From positions 1,139,001 through 1,203,000 of the forward strand of contig NC_015573.1 in assembly GCF_000214705.1 (NCBI RefSeq): DNA of 64,000 nt. Direction: 5' to 3'. Source of the DNA: Desulfofundulus kuznetsovii DSM 6115 (GTDB taxonomy: Bacteria; Bacillota; Desulfotomaculia; Desulfotomaculales; Desulfovirgulaceae). The position numbers and the translations under genes were made by a program. Shown here piece after piece: positions 23,188-32,530 of the stretch (position 1 is its first letter; every line of letters starts with the position of its first letter). The notes under the pieces were generated by a model. It searched no databases. It saw nothing but the letters and a program-made list of their open reading frames with translations, and was not told the origin of the DNA.

Positions 23188-25371
23188 ATGCGTACCACCA
23201 GCATCGTTATCCGCCGCAGGCTGACTTCTCTTTTCCTTTTGGCCACTGCGGCCCTCGTTGCTTTAACAGGCCGTTTGGCCTGGATCCAGTTTGTACGGGC
23301 GGATGAACTGCAGCAAAAGGCTTTGGAAGTGCGAATGCGGGATATTCCGGTGGAGGCCAGGCGAGGAAATATTTACGACCGGAACGGCCGTCTGCTGGTA
23401 ACCAGCGTGAGCGCGGAGTCCCTTTATGCCATTCCCTATCTCGTAAAGGATCCCCGCCGGGCTGCGGAACAGCTTGCACCCCTCCTGGATATGAAAGTGG
23501 AACGCCTCTCTCAAATCCTCTCCCGCCAGTCATGCTATGAATGGGTTGCCCGCAAATTAGAACCGGGGACAGTGGAGAAAATTAAGCAGCTCAAGTTGCC
23601 GGGCCTCTTTTTTGTTGAGGAAAGCGTCAGGCATTACATATTTGGTTCCCTGGCGCCCCATGTCCTGGGCTTTACAGGGATAGACAACCAGGGGCTCATG
23701 GGCATAGAAAAGACCTTTGACCAGGAATTGCAGGGAACCCGCGGCCGCATTGTGGTGGAACAGGATGCCACCGGGCGGGAGGTTCCCGGGGCGTTGCACA
23801 AATATATTTCCCCCCGGCAGGGAAACAGCCTGGTGCTGACCCTGGATGAAACCATCCAGCAGTTTGTGGAACGGGAACTGGACCGGGTGGTGGCCAAATA
23901 TAACCCCAAACTGGCAGTGATTATCGTTATGGACCCCCGGACCGGGGAAATCCTGGCCATGGGTAATCGCCCCACCTTTGATTCGAAAAACTGGATGACT
24001 GCCCCGCAGGGGGTTTGGGACCGGAATCCAGCCATCTGGTACAACTACGAGCCGGGTTCGACCTTTAAAATCATCACCACCGCAGCGGCCATCAGCGAAG
24101 GGGTGGTTAGGGCCGATGACCAGTTCTTCGATCCGGGCTACATAAAAGTTGCCGACCGCTACATCCGCTGTTGGGCCGACGGTGGCCACGGGAGCCAGAC
24201 CTTTGAGCAGGTGGTAATGAATTCCTGCAACCCCGGATTTGTAGAGGTAGGCCTGCGCCTGGGAAAGGAAAAGTTTTACTCATACATCAAGAAATTTGGA
24301 TTTGGAGATGTAACCGGCATTGACCTGCCCGGGGAGGCCACCGGTATTCTCATTCCCGAAAAAAAGGCAACTAACCTTAACCTGGCCACCATGGCCATAG
24401 GACAATCCATTGCCGTAACGCCAATTCAACTGCTAACTGCTACCTGCGCCGTGGCCAACGGTGGTGTTTTATTGCGCCCCCATCTGGTAAAAGAAATCCG
24501 CGACCCTTCGGGTAAGGTAATCAAGACCTTCCAGCCCGATATGGTGCGCCGGGTGCTTGACCAGGAAAAGGCCCGCCAGGTGGCTGACCTGCTCCAGACG
24601 GTGGTCATGAAGGGTACCGGCAGAAACGCCTTCATTGACGGCTACCGGGTGGCCGGCAAAACCGGAACCGCCCAGGTGGTCGGGGAAGGGGGCGGCTACG
24701 TAAGCGGGAAATACGTAGCTTCCTTTACCGGCTTTGCCCCGGCAGAGAACCCGCGGGTTGCCGCCCTGGTTATGGTTGCCGAGCCCCAGGGAGGCATCTA
24801 TTACGGCAGCCAGGTGGCCGCTCCCGTGTTCCGGGAAGTGGTCCGGGACACTTTGCATTACCTGCAGGTACCCGAAACACCCGGCCTCGAAAAACCAAAG
24901 GATCCCTTCGTATACTTTGAACAGCCCCGGGTTAAGGTCCGGGTGCCAAACGTGGTGAATTATCCCCTGGAAACGGCCCAGAATATCTTACGCGAGGCGG
25001 AACTGTCTTTTGTAGTCCGGGGGGAGGGAGTCATTGTCCAGGAGCAGACACCTAAAGCGGGGGCGGAGGTGTTAAGCGGCACCTCGGTGGTGCTGGATCT
25101 GCAACCTCCCGGGGGTAAATCAAGGGAGGGACCGGTTACTGTTCCCAACCTCACGGGCCTGACCATTACCGAAGTGGCCGCCCTGCTGGCGGGTATGGAT
25201 CTCCGCCTGGAAGCGGTGGGGATCGGGCAGGCCGCCGGCCAGAACCCCCGGCCCGGGGAAAAAGTCCCCCGGGGTACAACGGTGAGGGTGGAGTTTACAC
25301 CCGGATCCGGGCCGTCCCAGGCACCCCCTGCAACTGCCCGGCCGGTGCGGGAATTTGTGGAGAGGCCATAG
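23188..25371 (+). CDS. Class B penicillin-binding protein with two PASTA domains (FtsI/PbpB or SpoVD)
   Basis: 727 aa, N-terminal TM anchor (~10-30), dimerisation domain (~45-210), transpeptidase domain (~240-560) with S291-K294 (GSTFK), SCN motif (MNSCNPGF) and KTG at ~491 (AGKTGTAQVV), then two PASTA domains (~585-645 from VPNVVNYPLETAQ and ~648-710 from VPNLTGLTITEVA). It crosslinks septal peptidoglycan. As I recall, B. subtilis PbpB carries two PASTA domains and SpoVD one. Only one such PBP is encoded here, so the single protein may serve division, and a sporulation paralogue may sit elsewhere. Confidence 0.88.
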   Translation: MRTTSIVIRRRLTSLFLLATAALVALTGRLAWIQFVRADELQQKALEVRMRDIPVEARRGNIYDRNGRLLVTSVSAESLYAIPYLVKDPRRAAEQLAPLLDMKVERLSQILSRQSCYEWVARKLEPGTVEKIKQLKLPGLFFVEESVRHYIFGSLAPHVLGFTGIDNQGLMGIEKTFDQELQGTRGRIVVEQDATGREVPGALHKYISPRQGNSLVLTLDETIQQFVERELDRVVAKYNPKLAVIIVMDPRTGEILAMGNRPTFDSKNWMTAPQGVWDRNPAIWYNYEPGSTFKIITTAAAISEGVVRADDQFFDPGYIKVADRYIRCWADGGHGSQTFEQVVMNSCNPGFVEVGLRLGKEKFYSYIKKFGFGDVTGIDLPGEATGILIPEKKATNLNLATMAIGQSIAVTPIQLLTATCAVANGGVLLRPHLVKEIRDPSGKVIKTFQPDMVRRVLDQEKARQVADLLQTVVMKGTGRNAFIDGYRVAGKTGTAQVVGEGGGYVSGKYVASFTGFAPAENPRVAALVMVAEPQGGIYYGSQVAAPVFREVVRDTLHYLQVPETPGLEKPKDPFVYFEQPRVKVRVPNVVNYPLETAQNILREAELSFVVRGEGVIVQEQTPKAGAEVLSGTSVVLDLQPPGGKSREGPVTVPNLTGLTITEVAALLAGMDLRLEAVGIGQAAGQNPRPGEKVPRGTTVRVEFTPGSGPSQAPPATARPVREFVERP

Positions 25372-25502
25372 CATGAGTTGCGTATGTTTAGTAAAATTGG
25401 AAATAATACCATAAAAAGGACGAAAGGGCTCTTATTGCATTGTCACAGCAGGGGTGGTAGTATAACCACGGGAACCTTTCTGGTAAGGAAGGAGGATTTC
25501 GC

Positions 25503-26981
25503 TTGCTGTTTAGCGAGTTGATCGAGGGGCAAAGCTGTCTGGCTGTGGGAGGCAATCAACAGGTACATATAGCGGGCATTGCCTACGACTCGCGGCAGGT
25601 GCAGCCGGGTTTTCTGTTTGTTGCCGTGGAGGGTTTCACCACCGATGGCCATCGTTATGTGGAGCAGGCGGTATCCAGGGGTGCAGTAGCCGTGGTGGTG
25701 CAAAAGGAAATCCCCCTTCCTTCCGGTATTGCCTTCGCGCGGGTGCCCGACACCCGCCTGGTTCTGGCTTTGCTGGCCGCGCGTTTCTATGGCTATCCGT
25801 CCCGGAAAATAAAATTGATCGGGGTTACCGGGACAAACGGTAAAACCACTACCACCCATTTGCTGGCAGCCATTTACCGGGCGGCGGGAAATAAGGTGGG
25901 ACTTATAGGTACCATTGCCAACTGGATTGGTGACCGGGTATTGCCGGTATCCCACACTACCCCCGAATCTTTGGACCTGCAAAAGTTGCTGGCCGAAATG
26001 GTAAATGATGGGGTTGCGGTGGCGGTGATGGAGGTAAGTTCCCATGCCCTGGCTTTAAACCGGGTGGCCGGATGTGCCTTTGATGCCGGGGTGTTTACGA
26101 ATATTACCCAGGACCACCTGGATTTCCACCGGGACATGGAGGATTACCTGGCGGCAAAGACGCTGTTGTTCCGGGGACTGGGCCAGGACGGCAAGCCCGG
26201 CCTGGCGGTCATTAACGTCGATGATCCCCGGGCGGAAAGGATCGCGGCCGCAACAAAAGTACCCGTTTATACCTACGGACTTTCGGCGGAAGCGCAGGTG
26301 CGGGCCCAGGAGGTTAAAGTTACCCCCCGGGGCGCTTCTTTTACCGTCACCGGCTCCTGGGGAGAATGCCCGGTAAACTTAAAGTTAACCGGTTATTTCA
26401 ACGTTTATAACGCCCTGGCCGCTCTCACGGCGGCAGTGGCCGGAGGAGTTCCCCTGCCACTGGCGGTTCGGGCCCTGGAGTCGGTGGAAGGTGTGCCGGG
26501 TCGCTTTGAACTGGTAGACCGGGGGCAGGACTTTGCCGTAGTGGTGGACTACGCCCATACCCCCGACGGGCTGGAAAACATCCTTACCACCGCCCGGGCC
26601 ATAACCAGGGGCAGGTTGATTACCGTGTTTGGCTGTGGCGGTGACCGGGATCCCACCAAGCGGCCCCTCATGGGGGAGATTGCCGCGCGCCTGAGTGATC
26701 TTCCGGTGATTACTTCGGATAACCCCCGCACCGAAGATCCCATGAGGATTATTGCCCAGGTAGAAGAAGGGGTGCGGCGGGTTCGTTCCGACTACCGGGT
26801 GGTGCCCGACCGGCGGAAGGCCATTCGCTTTGCCCTGGGGGTTGCCGCCCCGGGGGATACGGTCATTATCGCCGGTAAAGGGCATGAGAATTATCAAATT
26901 ATCGGTACAACTAAATATCCTTTTGATGATCGCAATGAAGCTATTAAAGCATTGGACGAACTTTTAAATAGACACCCATGA
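25503..26981 (+). CDS. murE: UDP-MurNAc-L-Ala-D-Glu:meso-DAP ligase MurE
   Basis: 492 aa, TTG start with GGAAGGAGG upstream. Mur ligase N-domain (~20-95), ATP-binding VTGTNGKTTTTHL (~110), carbamylated Lys region and C-domain. The amino-acid selecting motif is DNPRTEDP, the signature of meso-diaminopimelate-specific enzymes (Lys-type enzymes have a different motif), so the wall stem peptide should contain DAP. 131 bp separate it from the PBP gene; TTGCGT followed 18 bp later by AATAAT in that gap could be a weak internal promoter. Confidence 0.95.
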   Translation: MLFSELIEGQSCLAVGGNQQVHIAGIAYDSRQVQPGFLFVAVEGFTTDGHRYVEQAVSRGAVAVVVQKEIPLPSGIAFARVPDTRLVLALLAARFYGYPSRKIKLIGVTGTNGKTTTTHLLAAIYRAAGNKVGLIGTIANWIGDRVLPVSHTTPESLDLQKLLAEMVNDGVAVAVMEVSSHALALNRVAGCAFDAGVFTNITQDHLDFHRDMEDYLAAKTLLFRGLGQDGKPGLAVINVDDPRAERIAAATKVPVYTYGLSAEAQVRAQEVKVTPRGASFTVTGSWGECPVNLKLTGYFNVYNALAALTAAVAGGVPLPLAVRALESVEGVPGRFELVDRGQDFAVVVDYAHTPDGLENILTTARAITRGRLITVFGCGGDRDPTKRPLMGEIAARLSDLPVITSDNPRTEDPMRIIAQVEEGVRRVRSDYRVVPDRRKAIRFALGVAAPGDTVIIAGKGHENYQIIGTTKYPFDDRNEAIKALDELLNRHP

Positions 26982-27122
26982 GGCGTTAAGCGCCACCCAG
27001 CACTCACTGCAAACAGAGTTCTTTGGTTTGGATGATTACCAAGCTTCAATTCCTGCGCAGGTACCTGGGTCCGGTGAGTGCTGGGCAAGCAAGTACTGTT
27101 TTCAGGACAGAGGAGATGCGCC

Positions 27123-28520
27123 GTGAAGACCATGACTCTGAAGGAAGTGGCGCAGGCCATAAATGGGAGGCTTTGTCAGGGGGATGCAGGCGTCCGGGTC
27201 CGGGCCGTTTCCATAGACAGCCGCAGTCTTGCGGGAGGCGAGCTGTTTTTTGCCCTCCGCGGGCAACGGCATGACGGCCATGACTTTGTACCGCAGGCTC
27301 TGGCCGCCGGTGCCGCCGGGGTGGTGGTGGAGCGGATGGTTTCCGCTTTAAATCCCGGGGCAGCCGTGATCCACGTGGACGACACCCTGGCCGTTTTACA
27401 ACAGCTGGCCCGCTACAACCGGGAGGTTTACCGGGTACCGGTGATTGGTATTACCGGCAGTTCCGGTAAAACCAGCACCAAGGACCTGGTGGCGGCCGCC
27501 CTCTCCCGGCGGTTTAACACCCTGAAAACCACGGGCAACCGGAACAACGAAATTGGTTTGCCCCTTACCCTCCTGGAACTTGATGAGCGCTTCCAGGCCG
27601 TGGTGGTGGAAATGGCCATGCGGGGACCGGGGGAAATTGCCTTCCTTTGCCGCCTGGCCCGCCCCACGGGAGCGGTAATCACCAATATCGGCGAGGCCCA
27701 CATAGAGCGCCTGGGGTCGGTAGATAACATTGCCCGGGCCAAGGGAGAAATCCTGGAAGCCATCGGGCCGGAAGGGTTTGCCGTTTTGCACCGGGACAGC
27801 CCCTATATCCGGCGGGAGGCGGGCCGTTGCCGGGGGCGGGTGTACTTTTTCGGCATCGGCGGTGAAGCGGATGTCCTTGGCAGGGACATTCGTCCGGAAA
27901 AGGGCGGCAACCGGTTTCGGGTGAGGGTGCCCGACGGGGGGGAAACGGAAATACATTTACCCCTGCCGGGGCGGCACAATGTGGAAAACGCCCTGGCTGC
28001 GGTGGGGGTAGCCTGGGCCCTAGGTGTGCCGCTGGAAGACATTGCCGCTGGCCTGGCCGGGGCCGTCTTGACGCCCATGCGCCTGGAAATAATTGATTGC
28101 CGGGGGCTGAAAATCATTAACGATACCTATAATGCCAACCCGTCCTCAACCCGGGCCGCCCTGCAGGTGCTGGCTGAAACGGGCGCCAGAGGGCGCCGCA
28201 TTGCCGTTCTGGGAGATATGCTGGAACTGGGAGACGAAGCTCAGGCCGCCCATCGCCGGGTGGGTGGTGATGCCGCCGCCGGGGTGGTGGATTACCTGAT
28301 TACGGTGGGTAATCTGGCCCGTTTTATGGCCGAGGGGGCGCTGGCGGCCGGAATGCCCGGCAGGTGCGTCTTCCGGTGCGCATCCAAAGGGGAGGCTCTA
28401 GAAGTATTAAAGGATCTGGCCCGGCCCGGTGATGTGGTACTGGTTAAGGGTTCCCGGGGCATGCGCATGGAAGAAGTTGTACAGGCCCTGGTCCAGGGAC
28501 AAAACACCGTTTTGCCTTAA
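27123..28520 (+). CDS. murF: UDP-MurNAc-tripeptide:D-Ala-D-Ala ligase MurF
   Basis: 465 aa from GTG 27123, seven bases after AGGAG; an upstream start at 27078 lacks a site. It adds D-Ala-D-Ala to the tripeptide precursor in the cytoplasm. Motifs: N-domain SIDSRSLAGGELFFALRG, ATP loop GITGSSGKTSTKDL, TTGNRNNEIGLPLTLL, and DTYNANPSSTRAAL in the C-domain. A 141-bp gap before it holds nothing recognisable. Confidence 0.95.
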   Translation: MKTMTLKEVAQAINGRLCQGDAGVRVRAVSIDSRSLAGGELFFALRGQRHDGHDFVPQALAAGAAGVVVERMVSALNPGAAVIHVDDTLAVLQQLARYNREVYRVPVIGITGSSGKTSTKDLVAAALSRRFNTLKTTGNRNNEIGLPLTLLELDERFQAVVVEMAMRGPGEIAFLCRLARPTGAVITNIGEAHIERLGSVDNIARAKGEILEAIGPEGFAVLHRDSPYIRREAGRCRGRVYFFGIGGEADVLGRDIRPEKGGNRFRVRVPDGGETEIHLPLPGRHNVENALAAVGVAWALGVPLEDIAAGLAGAVLTPMRLEIIDCRGLKIINDTYNANPSSTRAALQVLAETGARGRRIAVLGDMLELGDEAQAAHRRVGGDAAAGVVDYLITVGNLARFMAEGALAAGMPGRCVFRCASKGEALEVLKDLARPGDVVLVKGSRGMRMEEVVQALVQGQNTVLP

Positions 28521-28625
28521 AACACATAAGCTGGCAACAGTTGGCTATGGTGGCGCGGGGCGACCGGCGCCCGGTAGGTGCCTTTGATTTCCAGAAAGGA
28601 GGAAACCCGCCACAGGTGGTACCGG

Positions 28626-29627
28626 ATGGGGCATAACGATTTATGGCTTCTTTTAAGCAAGGCTTTGCTTATTTCTCTAGCCGTGACCCTTCTTTTAGGA
28701 CCCCTGACCATACCCCTTTTGCGCCGGCTTAAGTTCGGTCAGAGTATCCGCGACGATGGGCCAGCCACTCACCTTTCCAAGGGTGGTACCCCCACCATGG
28801 GCGGAATTATGTTCCTGGCCGGAACAACCGTGGCCGGGCTCTGGCTGGCTCGCCATTTTCCAGAGGGCCTTCTGGTGCTTGGGGTTACCCTGGGGTTCGG
28901 GTTGATTGGTTTTCTGGACGACTACATTAAGGTGGCTTTAAAGAGATCCCTGGGCCTGCGGGCCCGGGAAAAGCTTTTTGGCCAGGCGATCTTGAGTGTG
29001 CTCCTGGCCTTGCTGGCTGTTTCCACCTTTGGCCGGGGGACGGATGTGGTAATCCCTTTCAGCGGATTTTTTGTTCCCGGGGGTTTAACCCTGGAGCTGA
29101 AAAGCTGGGGTTTTCTTTTGTTTGCCGTGCTGGTAGTGGTGTTTACGGCCAATGCGGTGAATCTTACCGACGGCCTGGACGGCCTGGCCGCCGGAGTAAC
29201 CGTACCGGTGGCCGCGGCTCTTTTGCTTATTTCCCTCTTAATGGATAAATTGGGAATTGCTATCATCATGGCCGCCCTGATGGGAGGCTGCCTGGGTTTT
29301 CTGGTCTACAACCACCATCCAGCCCGGATATTTATGGGTGACACCGGTTCGCTCGCCCTGGGAGGGGCACTGGGAGCGGCGGCGGTATTAACCAGAAGTG
29401 AGTTGTTCCTTCTGGTTATCGGGGGTGTTTATGTACTGGAGGCCCTGTCGGTAATCATCCAGGTAGTTTCCTTCCAGCTCTTTGGCCGGCGGGTGTTCCG
29501 GATGAGCCCCCTGCACCACCACTTTGAGCTGGGTGGCTGGAGTGAAAAGCGGGTGGTCTATACCTTTTGGGGGTTCGCCCTTGTGCTGGCCCTCCTGGGG
29601 ATGGCGGGGCTGTATCAGCTGGGTTAG
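28626..29627 (+). CDS. mraY: Phospho-MurNAc-pentapeptide transferase MraY
   Basis: 333 aa from ATG 28626 (AGGTGG seven bases upstream). Ten hydrophobic helices. Active-site loops: SKGGTPTMGGIMF (~48), FLDDYIKV (the DD pair), NAVNLTDGLDGLAAG, FMGDTGSLALGG and PLHHHFELGGWSE. MraY moves phospho-MurNAc-pentapeptide onto undecaprenyl phosphate to form lipid I, the first membrane step. The longer frame from 28578 covers an SD-like AAAGGAGG that would be too far from the chosen ATG. Confidence 0.95.
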   Translation: MGHNDLWLLLSKALLISLAVTLLLGPLTIPLLRRLKFGQSIRDDGPATHLSKGGTPTMGGIMFLAGTTVAGLWLARHFPEGLLVLGVTLGFGLIGFLDDYIKVALKRSLGLRAREKLFGQAILSVLLALLAVSTFGRGTDVVIPFSGFFVPGGLTLELKSWGFLLFAVLVVVFTANAVNLTDGLDGLAAGVTVPVAAALLLISLLMDKLGIAIIMAALMGGCLGFLVYNHHPARIFMGDTGSLALGGALGAAAVLTRSELFLLVIGGVYVLEALSVIIQVVSFQLFGRRVFRMSPLHHHFELGGWSEKRVVYTFWGFALVLALLGMAGLYQLG

Positions 29628-29669
29628 GTATTTAAAAGGCATACTTGTTTAAGAAAGAAGGTAAGCGAC

Positions 29670-31049
29670 TTGGCATTTGAAGGACAAAAGGTTCTGGTAA
29701 TCGGGGCAGGTAAAAGCGGAGTGGCGGTTAGCCTTTTTCTGGCCGGTAAGGGAGCACGGGTCGTCTTAACCGATCAGAAGGAGTCGGCTTCCTTTGACCC
29801 GCCCCTGCAATCCCTCCTGCCGCCGGAGGTGGAACTGGTGCTGGGCTGCTACCCGGAGGTGGGGGAGGGCAGCTTTGATCTGGTGGTGATCAGCCCGGGG
29901 GTGCCCCTGACCATTCCGCCGGTAGCCCGGGCCCGGGAACTGGGGATACCGGTGACAGGCGAGCTGGAGCTGGCTTACAGGCTGGCCAGGGCACCCATCG
30001 TGGCCATTACCGGTACCAACGGTAAAACCACTACCACCAGCCTGGTGGGGCAAATTTTTGCCGACGCCGGAAGAAGAACCCTGGTGGCCGGCAATATCGG
30101 CCAGCCCCTGATTACGGAAGTGGAAAAATACGGTCCGGACGACCTGATTGTTCTGGAGGTCAGCAGCTTTCAACTGGAAACCACGAGTCTTTTTCGCCCC
30201 CGGGTGGCCGCCATCTTAAACATAACTCCCGACCACCTGGACCGGCACGGCGATATGGAGGGCTATGTGGCGGCCAAGGCGCGTATTTTTGCCACCCAGA
30301 CCAGGGACGATTACACGGTTTTAAATTACGACGACCCCCTGACCAGAAATCTGGCATCCTTATGCCCCGGAAAGGTTATATTTTTCAGCCGGCGGCATAA
30401 TCTGGAAGAGGGGATAATCGTGCACAATGGTTGCATAGCGGTCAGGGAAGGGGGAACGGTTCTTCCCATTTTGCCGGCCAGTGCCCTGCGTATTCCGGGG
30501 ACTCACAACCTGGAAAACGCCCTGGCCGCCGTAGCCTGCGCCTGGGTGATGGGAATCAGGGAAAAGCAACTGGCTGCCACGCTGCAGCACTTTTCCGGCG
30601 TTCCCCACCGTCTGGAATTTGTTGCCGAGATCAACGGCGTAAAATATATAAACGATTCCAAGGGCACCAACCCCGAGGCCAGCATCAAAGCCCTGGAGGC
30701 CTATGAGCAGCCCATCGTTTTACTGGCCGGGGGCAGGAACAAGGGAAACGACTTTACCGCCTTTGCCCGCCTGGTGAAGGAGAAAGTAAGGGTGCTGGTG
30801 GTGCTGGGAGAATGTGCTCGGGAAATTGAAGCCGCCGCCAGGGCGGCCGGGGTCGGGGAAATTATAAGGGCCAAGGACTTTCGGGATGCAGTCTTTCGAG
30901 CCCACCGGGCAGCCCGGCCGGGGGAAGTGGTCCTGCTTTCCCCGGCCTGCGCCAGCTGGGATATGTTCAAAAGTTACGAGGAGCGCGGGGAAATGTTTAA
31001 AAAGCTGGTACATGAGCTGATCATACGGGAAATGGCCGGGGGGCAGTGA
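29670..31049 (+). CDS. murD: UDP-MurNAc-L-alanine:D-glutamate ligase MurD
   Basis: 459 aa, TTG start after AGAAGGTAAG. Rossmann-like N-domain (VLVIGAGKSGVAVSLFLAGK), ATP-binding AITGTNGKTTTTSLVG (~112), NITPDHLDRHGDMEGY and the C-domain stretch YINDSKGTNPEASIKALEAY. It adds D-Glu to UDP-MurNAc-L-Ala. Its stop is followed by the ~340-bp repeat element that splits the cluster, so it may be the last gene of the first transcription segment. Confidence 0.95.
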   Translation: MAFEGQKVLVIGAGKSGVAVSLFLAGKGARVVLTDQKESASFDPPLQSLLPPEVELVLGCYPEVGEGSFDLVVISPGVPLTIPPVARARELGIPVTGELELAYRLARAPIVAITGTNGKTTTTSLVGQIFADAGRRTLVAGNIGQPLITEVEKYGPDDLIVLEVSSFQLETTSLFRPRVAAILNITPDHLDRHGDMEGYVAAKARIFATQTRDDYTVLNYDDPLTRNLASLCPGKVIFFSRRHNLEEGIIVHNGCIAVREGGTVLPILPASALRIPGTHNLENALAAVACAWVMGIREKQLAATLQHFSGVPHRLEFVAEINGVKYINDSKGTNPEASIKALEAYEQPIVLLAGGRNKGNDFTAFARLVKEKVRVLVVLGECAREIEAAARAAGVGEIIRAKDFRDAVFRAHRAARPGEVVLLSPACASWDMFKSYEERGEMFKKLVHELIIREMAGGQ

Positions 31050-31055
31050 ACGGTA

Positions 31056-31394
31056 CTGAACATTTCCTCACCGGAGAAGTAAATGTTCAGTGAACCCGGT
31101 TGGATGCGGCGCTGTCCTCGCTCACTCCAGTGCTTCGCGCCGACAGCACCGCGGTTCGCTTCGGGCCGGCTCTGGCTCTCTGCGGATTGCCCGTGACTAA
31201 TTGCACTTCGTTGTAAGCTGTTAACTAATGTATTTCAAACTTTTCTTACGCTTAGTCAATCTTGCGTCCTCGAGAGCCGAGCCGGCGGCCTCGCTTCACC
31301 GGGTGCTGTTACCGGCGCTTCGCAAGTCGTTCGCTCCGGACAGTGCCGCATCCTCGTCATTACGGTTTTGCTGAGCATTCACCCGGAGAAGGTA
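31056..31394. repeat. Repeat element between murD and ftsW: direct repeats flanking a large imperfect inverted repeat
   Basis: Imperfect direct repeats CTGAACATTTCCTCACCGGA... (31056-31081) and CTGAGCATTCACCCGGAGAA... (31371-31394) flank a region whose halves are inverted copies. GGATGCGGCGCTGTCC (31102-31117) pairs with 31338-31353 (15 of 16). GCCGGCTCTGGCTCTC (~31165-31180) pairs with 31270-31285 apart from one extra base. GACAGCACC (31142-31150) pairs with 31301-31309 apart from its first base. A separate perfect 10-bp inverted repeat (31056-31065 / 31081-31090) sits at the left edge. No gene is visible. It looks like a small non-autonomous insertion or a long structured RNA. Confidence 0.65.
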
Positions 31395-31405
31395 GGGAGA
31401 CTCCC

Positions 31406-32515
31406 ATGCGCTTACGCAGGCGGCCACCGGATTTTATCCTCTTCCTTACCGTACTCATGCTTTTAAGCGTGGGTATTGTGATGGTTTTCAGTTCCAGTTA
31501 CTACTATGCCATGTTTCCGCCCTTTAACAACCCTTTTCATTTTCTGATCCGCCAGTCCATCTGGGCCATCATCGGCCTCACGGGTATGTTTGTGATGATG
31601 AATTACGACTACTGGCATTTGAAAAAGTGGGCGGGAGGATTGCTGATCCTGGCCTTTGCCCTGTTGATTGCCGTACTCATTCCGGGAGTTGGCGTTTCCA
31701 AGCTGGGAGCCCAGCGCTGGTTGAACCTGGGTCCCTTGAGTTTTCAGCCTTCGGAATTTGCCAAGCTTTGCCTGGTAGTCTTCACTGCCTATGGCCTTTC
31801 CCGCCGGCCCGAACGGATCACCAATTTTCGCCAGGGAATGTTGCCGTACCTGGTGATAATGGGCCTGGCAGCAGGGCTGATCCTCATGCAGCCTGACCTG
31901 GGTACGGCCGTGACCCTGGCCGGGACCATCGTATTAATGCTTTTTGCGGCCGGTGCCTCCCTGGTACACCTGGGAGCCCTGGGTGTACTGGGAGCGGGCG
32001 CCCTGGCCCTGGCCATCTGGACGGAGCCTTACCGCCTGAGGCGGTTCCTGGCCTTCCTTGATCCGGAAAAAGACCCCTCGGGCTCGGGGTGGCATATTTT
32101 GAATTCCCTCATGTCCCTTGGTTCCGGTGGCCTTTTGGGCACCGGACTGGGGCAGGGCCGTCATTCCAAATTCCTTTACCTCCCCGAGAGGCAGACGGAC
32201 TTTATCTTTGCCGTGATTGGAGAAGAGCTGGGTTTTATCGGTGCCTGCCTGGTGATCCTGTTGTTCATTTTGTTCATCTGGCGGGGATTGAAAGTGGCCA
32301 TCACCTCTCCGGATTCTTTTGGCAGTCTGCTTGCCGCCGGGATTGTTTCCGGCGTAGGCATCCAGGCCATCATTAATATCGGCGTGGTTACAAGCTCCCT
32401 GCCGGTAACCGGCATTACCCTCCCCTTTCTCAGCTTTGGGGGAACATCCCTGGTGTTCACCCTGCTGGGGGTAGGGGTTTTGCTGAACATATCCCGCTAC
32501 AGTGCCCCCAAATGA
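31406..32515 (+). CDS. ftsW: SEDS peptidoglycan polymerase FtsW/SpoVE
   Basis: 369 aa from the ATG at 31406 (AGGGAG seven bases upstream); 48 further codons upstream lie in the repeat element and are not protein-like. Ten TM helices. SEDS motifs: VSKLGAQRWLNLGPLSFQPS (the QRW and QPSEFAK region), LIMQPDLGTAVTLAGTIV-like LMQPDLGT, and the C-terminal GVVTSSLPVTGITLPFLSFG. The protein polymerises glycan strands from lipid II with its cognate PBP. FtsW and SpoVE cannot be separated here. Confidence 0.93.
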   Translation: MRLRRRPPDFILFLTVLMLLSVGIVMVFSSSYYYAMFPPFNNPFHFLIRQSIWAIIGLTGMFVMMNYDYWHLKKWAGGLLILAFALLIAVLIPGVGVSKLGAQRWLNLGPLSFQPSEFAKLCLVVFTAYGLSRRPERITNFRQGMLPYLVIMGLAAGLILMQPDLGTAVTLAGTIVLMLFAAGASLVHLGALGVLGAGALALAIWTEPYRLRRFLAFLDPEKDPSGSGWHILNSLMSLGSGGLLGTGLGQGRHSKFLYLPERQTDFIFAVIGEELGFIGACLVILLFILFIWRGLKVAITSPDSFGSLLAAGIVSGVGIQAIINIGVVTSSLPVTGITLPFLSFGGTSLVFTLLGVGVLLNISRYSAPK

Positions 32516-32530
32516 CGGGAGGTGGAGCAT

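Noticed and set aside
31262-31405. 48-residue N-terminal extension of FtsW
   Set aside because: It is Arg/Ser-rich translation of the repeat element; ATG 31406 has a proper ribosome site and gives the family N-terminus.
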